64,000 nt of DNA from Cognataquiflexum rubidum (GCF_022538115.1 NZ_JAKZAL010000008.1:1-64000); one strand, 5' to 3'. Numbered from the stretch's first letter, positions 1 through 11,700 are shown. The notes: generated from the sequence alone by a model not told the origin. Numbers and translations are program-made.

Positions 1-2
1 GA

Positions 3-2549
3 GGAGGCGTCAGTCGCTATGATGGTCCATCATTCACAACATTTTCCAAAGCCCATGGTTTGCCGAGTTCTTTTGTAGTGAGCATCACTGAAGATAAAGG
101 TGGAAACCTTTGGTTCAGTACTGACGAAGGAGGTCTAAGTTATTATGATGGAAAATCATTTACCGATTTTAATCTTGCCTTGGGGCAATTTGATAATGGA
201 ATTACAAGCATCATAGAAGATAGAAATGGAAGCATATGGATGAGCACCCCAGCTTTCGGTGTTTTCAGATATGATGGTAATTCTTTTACAAATTATACCA
301 CTGATCAAGGATTGGTGTATTCTGGAATTAGGAATATTACCGAGGATAGGGCCGGAAATCTTTGGTTTGGAACAGTAGATGGAAAAGGACTGAGCCGGTA
401 TGATGGCAAATCAATAACTAACTTTTCCACCGTCCAGGGTCTGACACATGATGATATTTCCTGTAGCATGGAAGATAGTTCAGGTAACCTTTGGTTTGGG
501 ACTAACGGAGGTGGATTGAGTTATTATGATGGCGAAACTTTTACCAATTTAACAACGGCTCATGGTCTTGCCAATAATTATATTATGAGTATTGTAGAGG
601 ATAAATCAGGTAATCTATGGTTCGGAACTGTAGGAGGCTTAAGTTTTTTGGATTTAGAATCCTATATAGAACATTCGAACCAAGATAGTATTCCAGCTAC
701 TTTATTTAGAAGTTTTGGAACCGCAGAAGGTTTGCCTGATAATAATATAACACAAGTCCTTCAAATGCCAAATGGAAAAATGGCCGTAGGAACTAATTTA
801 GGGATTTCAATTTTTAATATTTCAGATGATCTTTCTAACCTTACCGATATGGAAATTTTCAACACTTCTACAGGATATCCTGTAAAAGATGTGAATGGAG
901 GACAAGGCACTATGCTTTTGGATAGTAAAGGCATTATCTGGGCGGGCACTGGCTCCGAATCATCAGGGTTGGTTCGATTTGATTATGAGGCCTTAAATAA
1001 GAATGAAGATCTTCCGATGCTTGTAATTGAATCGGTTAAAGTGAAGGATGAACCTGTGAGCTGGCATACTCTAATCGAGTTTGGTGATGAAAACAGGAAA
1101 TCCAATTTTATTGATGAAAAAGTTAATCCGCTAGACAGTATTTCCGTTCCTGCCTACATCACAGACGAAGTAAGCCTTTTCGGGAGGGAATTGACATTAG
1201 CAGAAAGGGATAGTATGACACAACGCTTTAAAAATCTTGAGTTTGATGGTATAACACCTTTTTATCATCTTCCACAAAATCTAGTATTACCCTATAAGCT
1301 CAATCAGGTTTCTTTTGAATTTGTTGCCATTGAGACTTCAAGGCCACAGATGGTAAGGTACCAATATCTTTTGGAAGGGTATGATGATAACTGGAGCCCT
1401 GTCACCAACAGGTCAAATGCCTCTTTTGGAAATATTCATGAAGGTTCTTATACTTTTAAGGTTAAAGCACAGGGAGCCAATGGAATGTGGACGGAACCTG
1501 TTACATATACTTTTACAGTATTAGCACCTTGGTACCGCACTTGGTGGGCATATAGTATCTATAGTATCTTATTGCTAACCGCAGTTTGGCAAATTCATTT
1601 GGTTCAAAAAGCAAAAACCATAAGGATAGAAAGAGAAAAAAACAAAGACAAAGAACTGGCACAGGCTAAAGAAATTGAGATGGCCTACCACCAGCTAGAG
1701 AATGCACATAAAGGTCTTGAAGAGTCCCATCAAACTTTAAAATCCACCCAAGCCCAACTCATCCAATCAGAAAAGATGGCTTCGCTCGGTGAACTGACTG
1801 CCGGGATTGCCCATGAGATTCAGAATCCATTGAATTTTGTCAATAATTTTTCGGAAGTCAGCGCCGAGTTGGTTGAAGAGATCCGAGAGGCGAGAAGCAA
1901 GAATCGAGACAAGATTGACTTGGAGTTAGAAGATGAAATTCTAGGAGATATCAAGCAAAATCTCGAAAAAATCAACCACCACGGGAAAAGGGCGGATGCG
2001 ATAGTGAAGGGGATGCTCGAGCACAGCAGAACAAGTTCGGGAGAGAAAGTGCCCACTGATATCAATGCCTTGGCGGACGAATATTTGAGACTGTCCTACC
2101 ATGGCATGCGTGCAAAGGATAAGTCATTCAACGCTGACTTTGTAACCGACTTCGATCCAAATCTTCCCAAAATCAATGTGGTCCCACAGGAAATCGGAAG
2201 GGTGCTGTTGAATATCATCAACAATGCTTTTCAAGCGTTTACCAATTCAGAATTCTTTCCCGATAGCTATCGGGATCATAATTCAGAATTAAAGCCTCTA
2301 GTGAAGGTCTCAACGATGAAGAATGGAGACAATCTAGAAATAAGAGTTTCCGACAACGGCCCCGGCATCCCCGACTCTATCAAAGACAAAATCTTCCAAC
2401 CCTTCTTCACTACCAAGCCAACCGGGCAGGGAACTGGATTGGGCTTGTCATTAAGTTATGATATTGTAAAGGCGCATGGGGGAGAGATCAAGGTGCAATC
2501 GGAAGAGGGGAAGGGAACAACTTTTATTTTACTTTTACCCATTCACTAA
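3..2549 (+). CDS. Beta-propeller sensor histidine kinase, 5' end outside the window
   Basis: The reading frame is open to the window edge, so the true start lies upstream. The N-terminal part contains repeated blocks of the type ED..GNLWFGT..GGLSYYDG (Reg_prop blades), then a Y_Y_Y-like domain around 1290-1515 and one membrane helix near 1540-1605. A coiled coil leads to a HisKA domain with the phospho-acceptor His at codon 1812-1814 (AHEIQNP). The HATPase part shows an N box (NIINNAFQAF), DNGPGIPD and a [19 protein letters not shown] box. Family knowledge: a periplasmic propeller senses a ligand and the cytoplasmic kinase phosphorylates a separate receiver. Unlike classical hybrid HTCS proteins it carries no receiver or AraC domain. 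An 18-bp palindrome flanked by 11-bp direct repeats lies inside the ATPase-domain coding sequence (see findings). A terminator follows. Confidence 0.9.
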   Translation, partial: GGVSRYDGPSFTTFSKAHGLPSSFVVSITEDKGGNLWFSTDEGGLSYYDGKSFTDFNLALGQFDNGITSIIEDRNGSIWMSTPAFGVFRYDGNSFTNYTTDQGLVYSGIRNITEDRAGNLWFGTVDGKGLSRYDGKSITNFSTVQGLTHDDISCSMEDSSGNLWFGTNGGGLSYYDGETFTNLTTAHGLANNYIMSIVEDKSGNLWFGTVGGLSFLDLESYIEHSNQDSIPATLFRSFGTAEGLPDNNITQVLQMPNGKMAVGTNLGISIFNISDDLSNLTDMEIFNTSTGYPVKDVNGGQGTMLLDSKGIIWAGTGSESSGLVRFDYEALNKNEDLPMLVIESVKVKDEPVSWHTLIEFGDENRKSNFIDEKVNPLDSISVPAYITDEVSLFGRELTLAERDSMTQRFKNLEFDGITPFYHLPQNLVLPYKLNQVSFEFVAIETSRPQMVRYQYLLEGYDDNWSPVTNRSNASFGNIHEGSYTFKVKAQGANGMWTEPVTYTFTVLAPWYRTWWAYSIYSILLLTAVWQIHLVQKAKTIRIEREKNKDKELAQAKEIEMAYHQLENAHKGLEESHQTLKSTQAQLIQSEKMASLGELTAGIAHEIQNPLNFVNNFSEVSAELVEEIREARSKNRDKIDLELEDEILGDIKQNLEKINHHGKRADAIVKGMLEHSRTSSGEKVPTDINALADEYLRLSYHGMRAKDKSFNADFVTDFDPNLPKINVVPQEIGRVLLNIINNAFQAFTNSEFFPDSYRDHNSELKPLVKVSTMKNGDNLEIRVSDNGPGIPDSIKDKIFQPFFTTKPTGQGTGLGLSLSYDIVKAHGGEIKVQSEEGKGTTFILLLPIH
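2244..2290. repeat. 18-bp palindrome bracketed by 11-bp direct repeats, inside the kinase gene
   Basis: TCCCGATAGCTATCGGGA at 2258-2275 is a perfect palindrome. AATTCAGAATT occurs at 2244-2254 and again at 2280-2290, 36 bp apart, so the unit is in frame (12 codons). The paralogous kinases at 12.4, 14.8 and 21.9 kb lack it at the matching position. It has the form of a short palindromic insertion with a target duplication; that origin is inference. Confidence 0.8.
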
Positions 2550-2567
2550 TCTTTACCTAAAGAATCC

Positions 2568-2591
2568 CCCAAGATATTTCCTTGGGTTTTT
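2568..2591 (+). terminator. Rho-independent terminator after the propeller kinase
   Basis: CCCAAG (2568-2573) pairs with CTTGGG (2581-2586) around a 7-nt loop and is followed by five T. It lies 18 nt after the stop codon. Confidence 0.75.
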
Positions 2592-3157
2592 GTTGCTTGT
2601 TTTTTGGGTCGGAACCTCTTCAATTCTTCATACCTAGCCCATATTCGAGCAAATAGGAAGGTTCCTTGTTACTACCTACACGACTGAGGAGTATGGGAGA
2701 GTTCTAATCGTGCTTTCTGTAAACTTGAGAGGGGAGAGGCTGATTCGAGAGGACTGCGCCAATGCCCCCAAACGTGCCTACAACCTAGTCCAACTTGTAA
2801 GCCTAGCCGTAGTTCCGTTATATTAAAGTTCACCTTCCTTCCATCCTCCGTACACCTCCCCTTATATTTTGACCGTGTTTATACCGTGTATTCACCGTGT
2901 TTGAGGTGGGGGGTAGTTAGAGGTTCTCTTTACTGCATTCAGGTTATCTTTCATTTTTAAAGCAAGCATAGCCACCGGAAATCCATTTCAAATAGGTAGG
3001 TAACTGCTGATATAGAGTTCTACAGAATATCCATTATTGCCTCCATTTTTGCTTTATTGGCTAAAAACGCTGTTCCTCCCAAATTGAACACCCCTCTTAG
3101 TAAGAGCATTTGGTTTGATGGCGGGAAAGTTTTTAATTGTACAAAAATCCAATCCCT
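2592..3157. other. Intergenic region without a supported gene
   Basis: I see no credible coding sequence here. The stretch holds three ACCGTGT heptamers at 2872, 2883 and 2894, spaced exactly 11 bp (about one helical turn), between a CACCTC (2853-2858) and a GAGGTG (2903-2908) inverted pair. The short open frames near 3057-3315 overlap the antiporter start in other frames and look like no known protein. Confidence 0.6.
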
Positions 3158-4762
3158 ATGGATATCTATCCCTTTTACCAGGTTGCTTTCTGGCTCTCCG
3201 CAGCCTTTATTTGTGGAGTGCTCGCCAAGCGTATCGGCCTTCCGCCTTTGGTAGGGTTCTTAATCGCAGGTTTTCTGATCAATTTTTCAGGTCTTCAGGA
3301 AGGAAACATCAATAGCAACATCGATGCACTGGCAGATATAGGAGTGATGATTTTGCTCTTCACTATTGGCCTGAAGCTAAAGCTCAAAGAGCTCTTCAGG
3401 CCTGAAATCTGGGTCTCGGCTACCTTGCACATGGTGCTCATCATATTGGCTATGTCGGGTGTTCTCACGCTATTGATGTACTTCGGGCTCAGTATTTTCT
3501 CAGACCTGAGTCTGGAAAGTACGCTGATGTTGAGTTTTGCCTTGAGCTTTTCCAGTACAGTCTTCGTGGTAAAAACCCTCGAAGCCCGCGGGGAGATGGC
3601 TTCTTACCATGGTAAGATTGCCATTGGAATTCTGGTGATACAGGATATTTTCGCCGTTCTCTTCATTGCTTTCTCTGATAAGAAAATCCCATCACCTTGG
3701 ATTTTGGCGCTGCCCATAGTTTTATGGCTTCTCCAGAAAATACTAAGTCGGCTGCTTCATCAAATGGAACATGGGGAATTGTTTTCATTCTTTGGGTTCT
3801 TCTCCATTTTTGTAGCAGGAGCGTTGAGTTTTAACCTGGTAGGCTTGAAGGCCGATCTGGGAGCTTTGGTAATAGGAATGTTGCTTGTCAACCATCCAAG
3901 GGTGGATGAATTGTATAGCCGGATGACTGAGTACAAAGATTTTTTTCTCATCGCGTTTTTTATAAATGTTGGAATGGTGGGTTTGCCGAGTTTTTCCACA
4001 TTCGGTGTGGCCATGATTCTTTTGCCTTTTGCCTTACTCAAAGGGGTGCTTTTTTTGTTTATCCTATCCAGGTTTTCACTTCAGCCACGTACCGCATTTC
4101 TCAGTGCTTTGGGCCTGACCAATTTCAGTGAGTTTGGGCTTATCGTGGGCATAGTAGGGCTACAGATTGGTTTACTCACCAATGAATGGATCGTGGCAAT
4201 GGCGATATTGATGTCTTTGTCATTTGTTTTGGCAGCCCCTCTCAATGTACACTCTCATGCCATCTTTGACCGGTTTAAGGGTGTTATTTTGAAACTCAAC
4301 AGGAAAAAGCAAAGCATGGATTGCGAACCGCTTAGCTTCGGGAAAGCAGAGATTCTGGTGGTTGGACTCGGGAGTGTCGGAATGCCAACCTTCCATTCAC
4401 TGCAGCAGATTCACGGTGAAAAGGTATTGGGTCTTGATTTTAACCCTGATTTGGTGGAGGCAGTTCAGCAGGGTGGACACAATGTTCTTTGGGCGGATGT
4501 CACTGACAGCGAACTGTGGGATAATGTGGATTGTAAAAACATCAAAGCAGTTTTTATGACGGTTGCAGATTTCAATGCAAACATTCAAACCATTAAAGAA
4601 ATTGGCCGAATAAATGACCGACCTTTCAAAATTTTTGCAATGAGCAGGTACTCAGACCATGCAGAAAAGTACAGGTCGATTGGTGTAGACTACGTTTTTG
4701 AATACAAGGAAAACCTGGGGTATGATTTTGTGGCCAACGTTCTTAAAAGACAAGATGTTTAG
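3158..4762 (+). CDS. Kef/CPA2-type cation:proton antiporter with TrkA-N domain
   Basis: This 534-residue inner-membrane protein has about twelve hydrophobic segments in residues 5-370 and a C-terminal NAD-binding RCK/TrkA-N domain starting near residue 390 with GLGSVG followed by an acidic residue (GLDFNP). Proteins of the CPA2 family exchange K+ or Na+ for protons, and the TrkA-N part usually gates transport by nucleotide binding. I start at ATG 3158 (MDIYPFYQ) because the upstream TTG at 3137 adds only seven unconserved residues. It is a single gene with about 600 bp of leader and 1 kb of non-coding sequence after it, so probably monocistronic. Ion specificity cannot be read from the sequence. 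Confidence 0.85.
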   Translation: MDIYPFYQVAFWLSAAFICGVLAKRIGLPPLVGFLIAGFLINFSGLQEGNINSNIDALADIGVMILLFTIGLKLKLKELFRPEIWVSATLHMVLIILAMSGVLTLLMYFGLSIFSDLSLESTLMLSFALSFSSTVFVVKTLEARGEMASYHGKIAIGILVIQDIFAVLFIAFSDKKIPSPWILALPIVLWLLQKILSRLLHQMEHGELFSFFGFFSIFVAGALSFNLVGLKADLGALVIGMLLVNHPRVDELYSRMTEYKDFFLIAFFINVGMVGLPSFSTFGVAMILLPFALLKGVLFLFILSRFSLQPRTAFLSALGLTNFSEFGLIVGIVGLQIGLLTNEWIVAMAILMSLSFVLAAPLNVHSHAIFDRFKGVILKLNRKKQSMDCEPLSFGKAEILVVGLGSVGMPTFHSLQQIHGEKVLGLDFNPDLVEAVQQGGHNVLWADVTDSELWDNVDCKNIKAVFMTVADFNANIQTIKEIGRINDRPFKIFAMSRYSDHAEKYRSIGVDYVFEYKENLGYDFVANVLKRQDV

Positions 4763-5768
4763 TTCATAATTAAATTTCGGCAATGGCTCGCTCAAAAGAT
4801 TTGGGTAAAATCTTCCAACTTTTCTCCACCACCATTCCATAAGTGGAAGGTATAATGGGAATGAGATTGAGTTTTAGTGAAGACCCGTGCCGGGGAGTTG
4901 AAAGCAAGGACATCCGAAGGGCAGTGAGTTTTTTACAGAATTTCCCTCAAAACCATAATCTCAAAGGAAACTTTACGGGGTTCATTCTTTCAAAATGAGT
5001 TTGGAAATATCCGGCTGTCTGGGTGATGATTTTGGAAAAACCTATGGATCTAAAAATATTTTCAAATCCTTTTTTTGAATGGGTTCCCTGATTCTTTAGA
5101 AAAATTTCCTACATATATGTCACCTCCAAAGGTCTTGGTTTCTTATCAGATTTTTTAAGTGAGGAATAAAACTTCTTCTCTAAAGGAAGCTGATTTTTTA
5201 GATAGATCCCATTCTTTTTTTTCCATTTTTAAATAGTCGTCAAAGTAATTTGAAGAAATCAAAAAGCGCATTCTTTCAAAAATTTAGACTAAGAAAAAAA
5301 ACTGCCGTCGAAATATTGACAAAAAAATCTAGTTTTTAAATGTGTTGATTCAATCGCAACCGTTTTTGACGATCATAAATACATGGTATCAGTGTTGTTT
5401 AAGTCAAAAAAAATGACCGATAGATAGGTTATTAAATTTAGGATTATGGTCAAAAAAACTTAAAAATAAATGTATTTTTTATTATGTAAGTAATAAATAA
5501 ATAAAATAGTTACAATTTTTAGCCGTTTTATTTTATTTTTTATTCCGTTTGAAGAACAATGACAATTTTCAATAGAACCTATAAATTTTATTTAAGATTA
5601 TTTTCAAAAATTATTTCATATATTAGAAAGTCCTTTTTATTAAAAGTAAATTGTACTTTGTATTTAAAAAATGACAATTATTGAATTGGGTGAATCTATT
5701 TTTTATTTCATCTAAACCATTAAGTTTTAAAAACTATTATAACTCTTCAAACTTAAAATAACTTTCCA
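4763..5768. other. 1-kb intergenic region, very AT-rich in its second half
   Basis: No gene of normal size is present. A 47-codon frame at 4855-4998 (ATG to TGA) encodes a cysteine- and arginine-containing peptide that resembles nothing I can name. From about 5100 onward the DNA becomes strongly AT-rich up to the start of the giant secreted protein gene, consistent with a promoter and long leader. No convincing TAnnTTTG box or terminator hairpin was found. Confidence 0.55.
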
Positions 5769-8700
5769 ATGCGTAAACTTTACACATTTCGCAACTTGCT
5801 GATGCTACTATTGCTTTTTGCGGCAAATTTTTCTTTCGCCCAAACTGTTAAACTGGAGCAAGGACAAAACGGGGGGATTAATCAAGCCCCCGTAAGTCCG
5901 GTAAACTGGGCCACAGGAAATTCCAACAATTCAAACAGCCACTTTTTTGAAGGGCAATCCATTCCTTACCGTGTCACCATTTCTAAAATCCGGAGTGGCT
6001 TCAAAGGTGTTATTGAAATAGAATGGGATACCCGGTCCAATGGAAAAAGTGCCATTGATTACATCACCGGGTTTGATAGGATCTGCGAAGTGGTAGAACC
6101 GGTCCCGGGTCTTCCCTATGGGAGCAACGCATATCAATATGCTTCAATACCGGTGCCTGGTGCCGTAAGCGGAATGCCCGCAGCCAGCTTTAACCAAGTG
6201 CCTGCATCAGAGAGAAGATTGGCAATTCATGGTGGCCAGTTTGGTACAGTCAGTTATGTGGTTCAGCAAAGCCCTACTTCTAACTCCGCTATAACCCGAA
6301 TAAGAATTAATTTTACTGCAAATAGAAATACAGTGGTCATTGCTTGGGGAGGTCATATTGCTGATGCCAAAGATTGGGGTGATGGCAACTCAGCATCAAG
6401 TATTAGTGGTTCCCCATATCATACAAGACTGGTTTCGTTGAATGGTAAATCTGTTGGCAGTCAAGATAGGTCCGTACAGGCTGCATCCACCTCCATTGAC
6501 CTAGATCCTAACTGTGAAATAACCGGTGACGCAGAGGTTTGCGCAGGATCTTCAGCTACCTATTCTGTCCCTGCAGGCGCCAGCAATTATAATTGGTCAG
6601 TGTCAGGAGGCACAATTGCCACAGGGCAGGGAACAAACTCCATTTCTGTCAACTGGACCGGATCTGGTTCTGTCTCAGTAAATGTAAGTAACCAAGGCTC
6701 ATGTGCTCCCACTACTTGTAGCCTAGATGTAGTATTGAAAACACCTCCGACCCTTACCGTGGAAGATGCTGTTCTTTGTAGTACTGAGAATGGTGGTGAC
6801 ACTGCTGTTGGAAATTTAACAGAATACGTTAAGGTCAGTTTTGGCAACCTGATTTTCAAACGAAACGGAAGTACGATTCAAACTCCTGAAGCCATCACAG
6901 TTACAGATGGCGATTTGATTGAGGTTACCGCAGTAGGTGGTTGTGGAATCACCAAAACATTTAAAGTAACTGTTAATGACCGTCAGATTTTCGGTATCTG
7001 TTCCCAAGGCAAGGTGTATGAACCGGTTGGATCTGAATTAAAAGCCCTTTTTGAGATTTTCAAGCAAGGCCAAACTGTTGAATCCAACGAAATTTTTTAT
7101 ATCGATAAAAACGAAGTTCTCGTCGAAGTCATCTATGTGAAAGATAAGTTTGCCAGAGCAAAAACAATTTTGGATAGCTTGGGTTTTGTGACCCCAACGG
7201 AGGAAGAACTTAAGCAAGATCCGAATTCGGTGATCCTTGCAGGATTTATTCCAATTGGAAAATTGTTGGATTTAAACCTTTTTCCTTTAGCTATTAACTC
7301 CGTACGTCCGGCAATCCCAGGTGTTCCTAATAAAGGTGCTACTACTACACAAGGCGACAGGGTGATGCGGTCCAATCTCGTGAGGGCGGGCTATGTCCAC
7401 AAGGAGGGTGACCAAGCTATCGATGGTACAGGAATAAAAATCGGTGTGCTTTCGGATAGCTATGCAACACGGAATGATGCCGGCGTCAATACTTTAGACA
7501 CTGATATAAGAAATGGAGACCTACCGGCCACTGACAGTCTTTATTTCTACAGGGATTTACCAAGCAGATTTGGTATTGGTACAGATGAAGGCCGTGCCAT
7601 GCTGCAGATTATACATGATGTAGCACCAGGTGCCAAGCTTGGCTTCCGGACCGGCGTGATTACAGCGGGAGATTTTGCACAAGGTATTCGCGATTTGGCT
7701 GATGCGGGAAGTGATATTATTGTGGATGATATCACCTATGTAACTGAACCTTTCTTTAGTGATGGAAAAGTGGCAAAGGCGGTGAATGAAGTTACTGCCA
7801 AAGGAGTTTCCTATTTCACTTCTGCGGGAAATTTTGGGACTAAATCTTTTGAAGGAGTGTTTAATCCTGTCATAGATCCTACTATAAGTTTACCGCTGAA
7901 GGAAGGCGAATGGACCAACGGAGGCCGTATTCACCAATTCGGAAATGGGAATACAACACAATCCATCAAAGTCTTCCCCGGACAAAATGGCCCTGCTGTT
8001 TATATGATTGTACTTCAATGGGATGATCCACTCTATTCTGTTGACGGAAATGGTAGCTTATATGACTTGGATATTTATCTTAAGGATTTCGGAACTCCTT
8101 TATTTGGTTTCAACCGTAATAATGCCAACGGAGATCCTTTTGAAATCCTTTCGTTCACCATTAAAGAACCAACCACTGTAGATCTTTTGATCGCTCGTGA
8201 ATGCGAGAGTTGTGGTGCCGACCTTGATACCAATAAAGGCATCAAATTCAAATATGTGGTTTTCAGAGGCGAACTTGACCCGGAAGATCCGAATAACATA
8301 AAGGCTTCTACCATTGTTGGTCACGCCAACGCTGAGGGTGCCATGTCAGTAGGGGCGGTACTTTATGCCAATACATCTGTTTTTGGATTTAACCCGGCAC
8401 TAGTGCCAAATGGAACATTGCCATTTACTGTTGCCAATTTCTCTTCAAGAGGAGGCACAACCACCAATGGCGTGATTCGCAACAAACCGGATTTTACAGG
8501 ACCAAATGGAGGGAATACCACCGTCAGTTTTGGTGCTCCCAATATAGAGGGTGATCAATTTCCAAACTTCTTTGGCACTTCCGCTGCAGCACCACATGTG
8601 GCCGCAGTGGCTGCATTGGTGAAGCAGGCCCGACTCAAATATTATCCTGAAACCATTCCGACAGGTTGGATTGGGGGAAAAGTTAATTTGCCTACCGATA

Positions 8701-11700
8701 TCAGGAGAGTGTTAAAAACTACTGCCCAAGACATGCATGATACCGGCGAGGATATAAAATCCGGGTCGGGTCTTGTGCGAGCTGACAGGGCATTACTCAC
8801 CTTGGCTGCACCAAATCCTACTATAATACGATTGGATACAACAAATGCAGCGGCAAAGGGTGGGTTTGTAGGAGACGTTAGCTTTACGCTGATTATTCGC
8901 GGATCAGGATTTTACGAAGATTCTGAAGTTTTATTCCGTGACGAAGTGATTCCATCAGTCTTTAACCCTGATTCGTCATACCTTGAGGTAACCATTCCTG
9001 TGTTCCAAGGCAATCCATCCATTGGTGTCGTTAACAATGGCATTTCGGAAGAAAATTCGGATGGTGAAAGATTGGACGGTGGAACAGCAGGCCCTGTTTT
9101 TTTCTTTGATGTCGTCAAAAAAACCATAGCCATCCGTGCAGATGATATGACCAAAAAGTACGCTCAGATTCGAGAGCCCTTTACAGCTAGTGTCTACGAA
9201 AGAGTTAACGATGAGTGGGTGCTAAGTGAATTGACACTTGAAGATGTTGGGGTTACCTTAAATCCGGCAAATGTGGACACTTCATTGAAACCATTAACTA
9301 TTACAAGTACCATCAGTGGTGACTTGGCTGAAGTGGGTACTTATATTATTACTGCTTCACATCCTCAGACTGGTTTTGCTTTCTCTGATTTTTACAATTA
9401 CGTCGGCGTGGAACAACAGGATGGAAATATCTTCTATGACGGAACAAGCAATGACTTCGGGCCATATGGTCCCGGCATCATCACAGTGGAGGCCTTGCCA
9501 ATTACCATCAAACCAATAGACCTGACAGGTGACTCAGCATTAAAGTATGGGGAATCCATCAGCGAAGCCTTAAAATTTGATGTGATCATACCTCAAGAGT
9601 TGATTGAATTTGAGGAAAAAACAAAAATAGCAGATGTACAAAGCCTCAAAGACGCCATTCTTTCGCAGTATTTCCAAGATCTTGCATTGGCAAAACAACC
9701 TGGTGACAATAGCCTTCCATTGGGTATTTTTAATGGTAGGACTATACTTGACAAAGCCATTTTTACGAACAAAAGTTTTATGGTGAGTGCCAAAACCATG
9801 CTCAATGGACGTACTCTTTTCACCAATGGACGTACTCTTATCACCAATGCACGTACTCTTATCACCAATTCCGCATTTGATGTCCCTGCTGAGTCTTTCG
9901 TGGATTATTTCAATAATGATCAGGAAGATCAGGCATTAATTCCTGTGACCATCAATGGGAAATCCATGATTAATTCCCGCACTATATTTAATGCCAAGAC
10001 AATAGTCAATGGACAGACCATAATTAATTCCAAGTCCATCATCAATGGACAAACCATAATCAATAGTCGGACAATTGTCAATGCAAGAACAATACTAAAT
10101 GGACGCGTCATCTTCAACTCACAGACCATAATCAATAGCACCGGTAGTGAAGAAGATGAGGAGAACAACACCTTGGTGATTTTTGGAGAAAAAGACCTTG
10201 AAGGTGCTACTCTATTGAATGATGAAGATGTTTATGATTTTGGTGAAGATAACCCTGACAGTGAACAAGACGATTTCAACCTTCAATTCTTCTCCGTCAG
10301 CATGGTGTCAGGAATAGATGTGGGAGAACAATTTATCATTCCAGGAACATTTATATCCAGAAACTTTTCTGTTTCCTATGAGACGGCAGACCTTACTATT
10401 ACTCCGGCTACCCTTACGGCAACTACAAGTGCCAATCCTGATATGATTGAGTTTGGTGATCCTGCCCCACAATATTCAACTGAATTTGAGGGATTTGAAG
10501 TCAAAAGCAGTTTCCTTGATCCTAATGGAGCTCCGGTGACTGTGGAAGACGATGAAGAATCTGTAATTGATGAGCCTGTTGGATATTCTTTATTGAAAGA
10601 AAACGCGACTTTCCCAAGCAGTGGATTAATTGGGGCCGGTATTTACGAGATTGATCCAATCATAAGCCTTATTCAACCTTCTAATTATACCCTTGGTACA
10701 GTCACTCGGGGTGGACTTACAGTAGACAAAGCAACTCCAACGGTTTCTGTGACGGGAGGTTTGTTTGAGTTTGATGGGGAGCCCATTGAGGCTACTGCAT
10801 TTGCCTATGGCATAGGGGGAATGCAGGATTTCCTTGATTTGTCTTTAATTACTATACTGTATGAAGGAACCGGTAGTACTATTTATGGTCCGACTGTTTC
10901 GGCTCCTGTTCTCCCCGGCACTTACCAAGTCATAGCGAATTTTGCTGGCAATGCGAATTATAAACCTGCAAGTTCAGCTTATGCTTCTCTGATAATCATT
11001 GGTTGTATCAACAAAGCTCCGGTTATGGGTGAATTCAACACTGCAAAAGGAAGTGGCAATACAAGTAATTCAGCCACCATAAGCAGACCAGCCAATACCA
11101 AAACTGGAGACTTATTGATTGTAGGTTTGATGTTTGAAAAAGGTCAAGCTCCGTCTATAACCCCTCCGGATAACACTTGGATACTTATTCGCCGTGTCAA
11201 TCAACTTAATCAAGTGGCTATGGTGACTTATTACAAAGTGATTACCAGCAACAATGAGCCCTTGACCTATAGATTCAGAATCAGTCAAAGTCCGAAATGG
11301 ACAATGGGTATATCAAGAGTGAGTGGGGCTGACATTAATCATCCTGATGGCCCAATTGTTGTTTCAAGTGGCTTGTCAGGTGCCCAGTCTTTGATTGCAA
11401 CTGCGCCATCTCTGACAACAATGGATTGCAATACCATGGTTATGCTATTCTACACCAATAAGAAAAATGCAACATGGACTCCTCCGGCAGGAACCATCGA
11501 GGTTTATGATGATCCAAATAACCAACAAGGATTAACTTCCAATATGATGGCTTATTATATCCAAAGTGAACCGGGCAGAACCGGAGATTTTAGAGCAACT
11601 GCATCACTGAGCGAGCATTGGGTTGCCCAGGCAATTGCCATCCGACCTCTTGTAACCAACCTTCAATCTGCAAGAACTCAACCTCTTTCAACTGAAACAA

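Noticed and set aside
3057-3315. Two short plus-strand open frames overlapping the antiporter start
   Set aside because: They are in other frames of a convincing membrane protein gene and show no protein character.
7420-7470. GATAGCTAT in the secreted protease gene as a second copy of the palindrome seen in the kinase gene
   Set aside because: Only the central bases match; the arms and the flanking direct repeats are missing.
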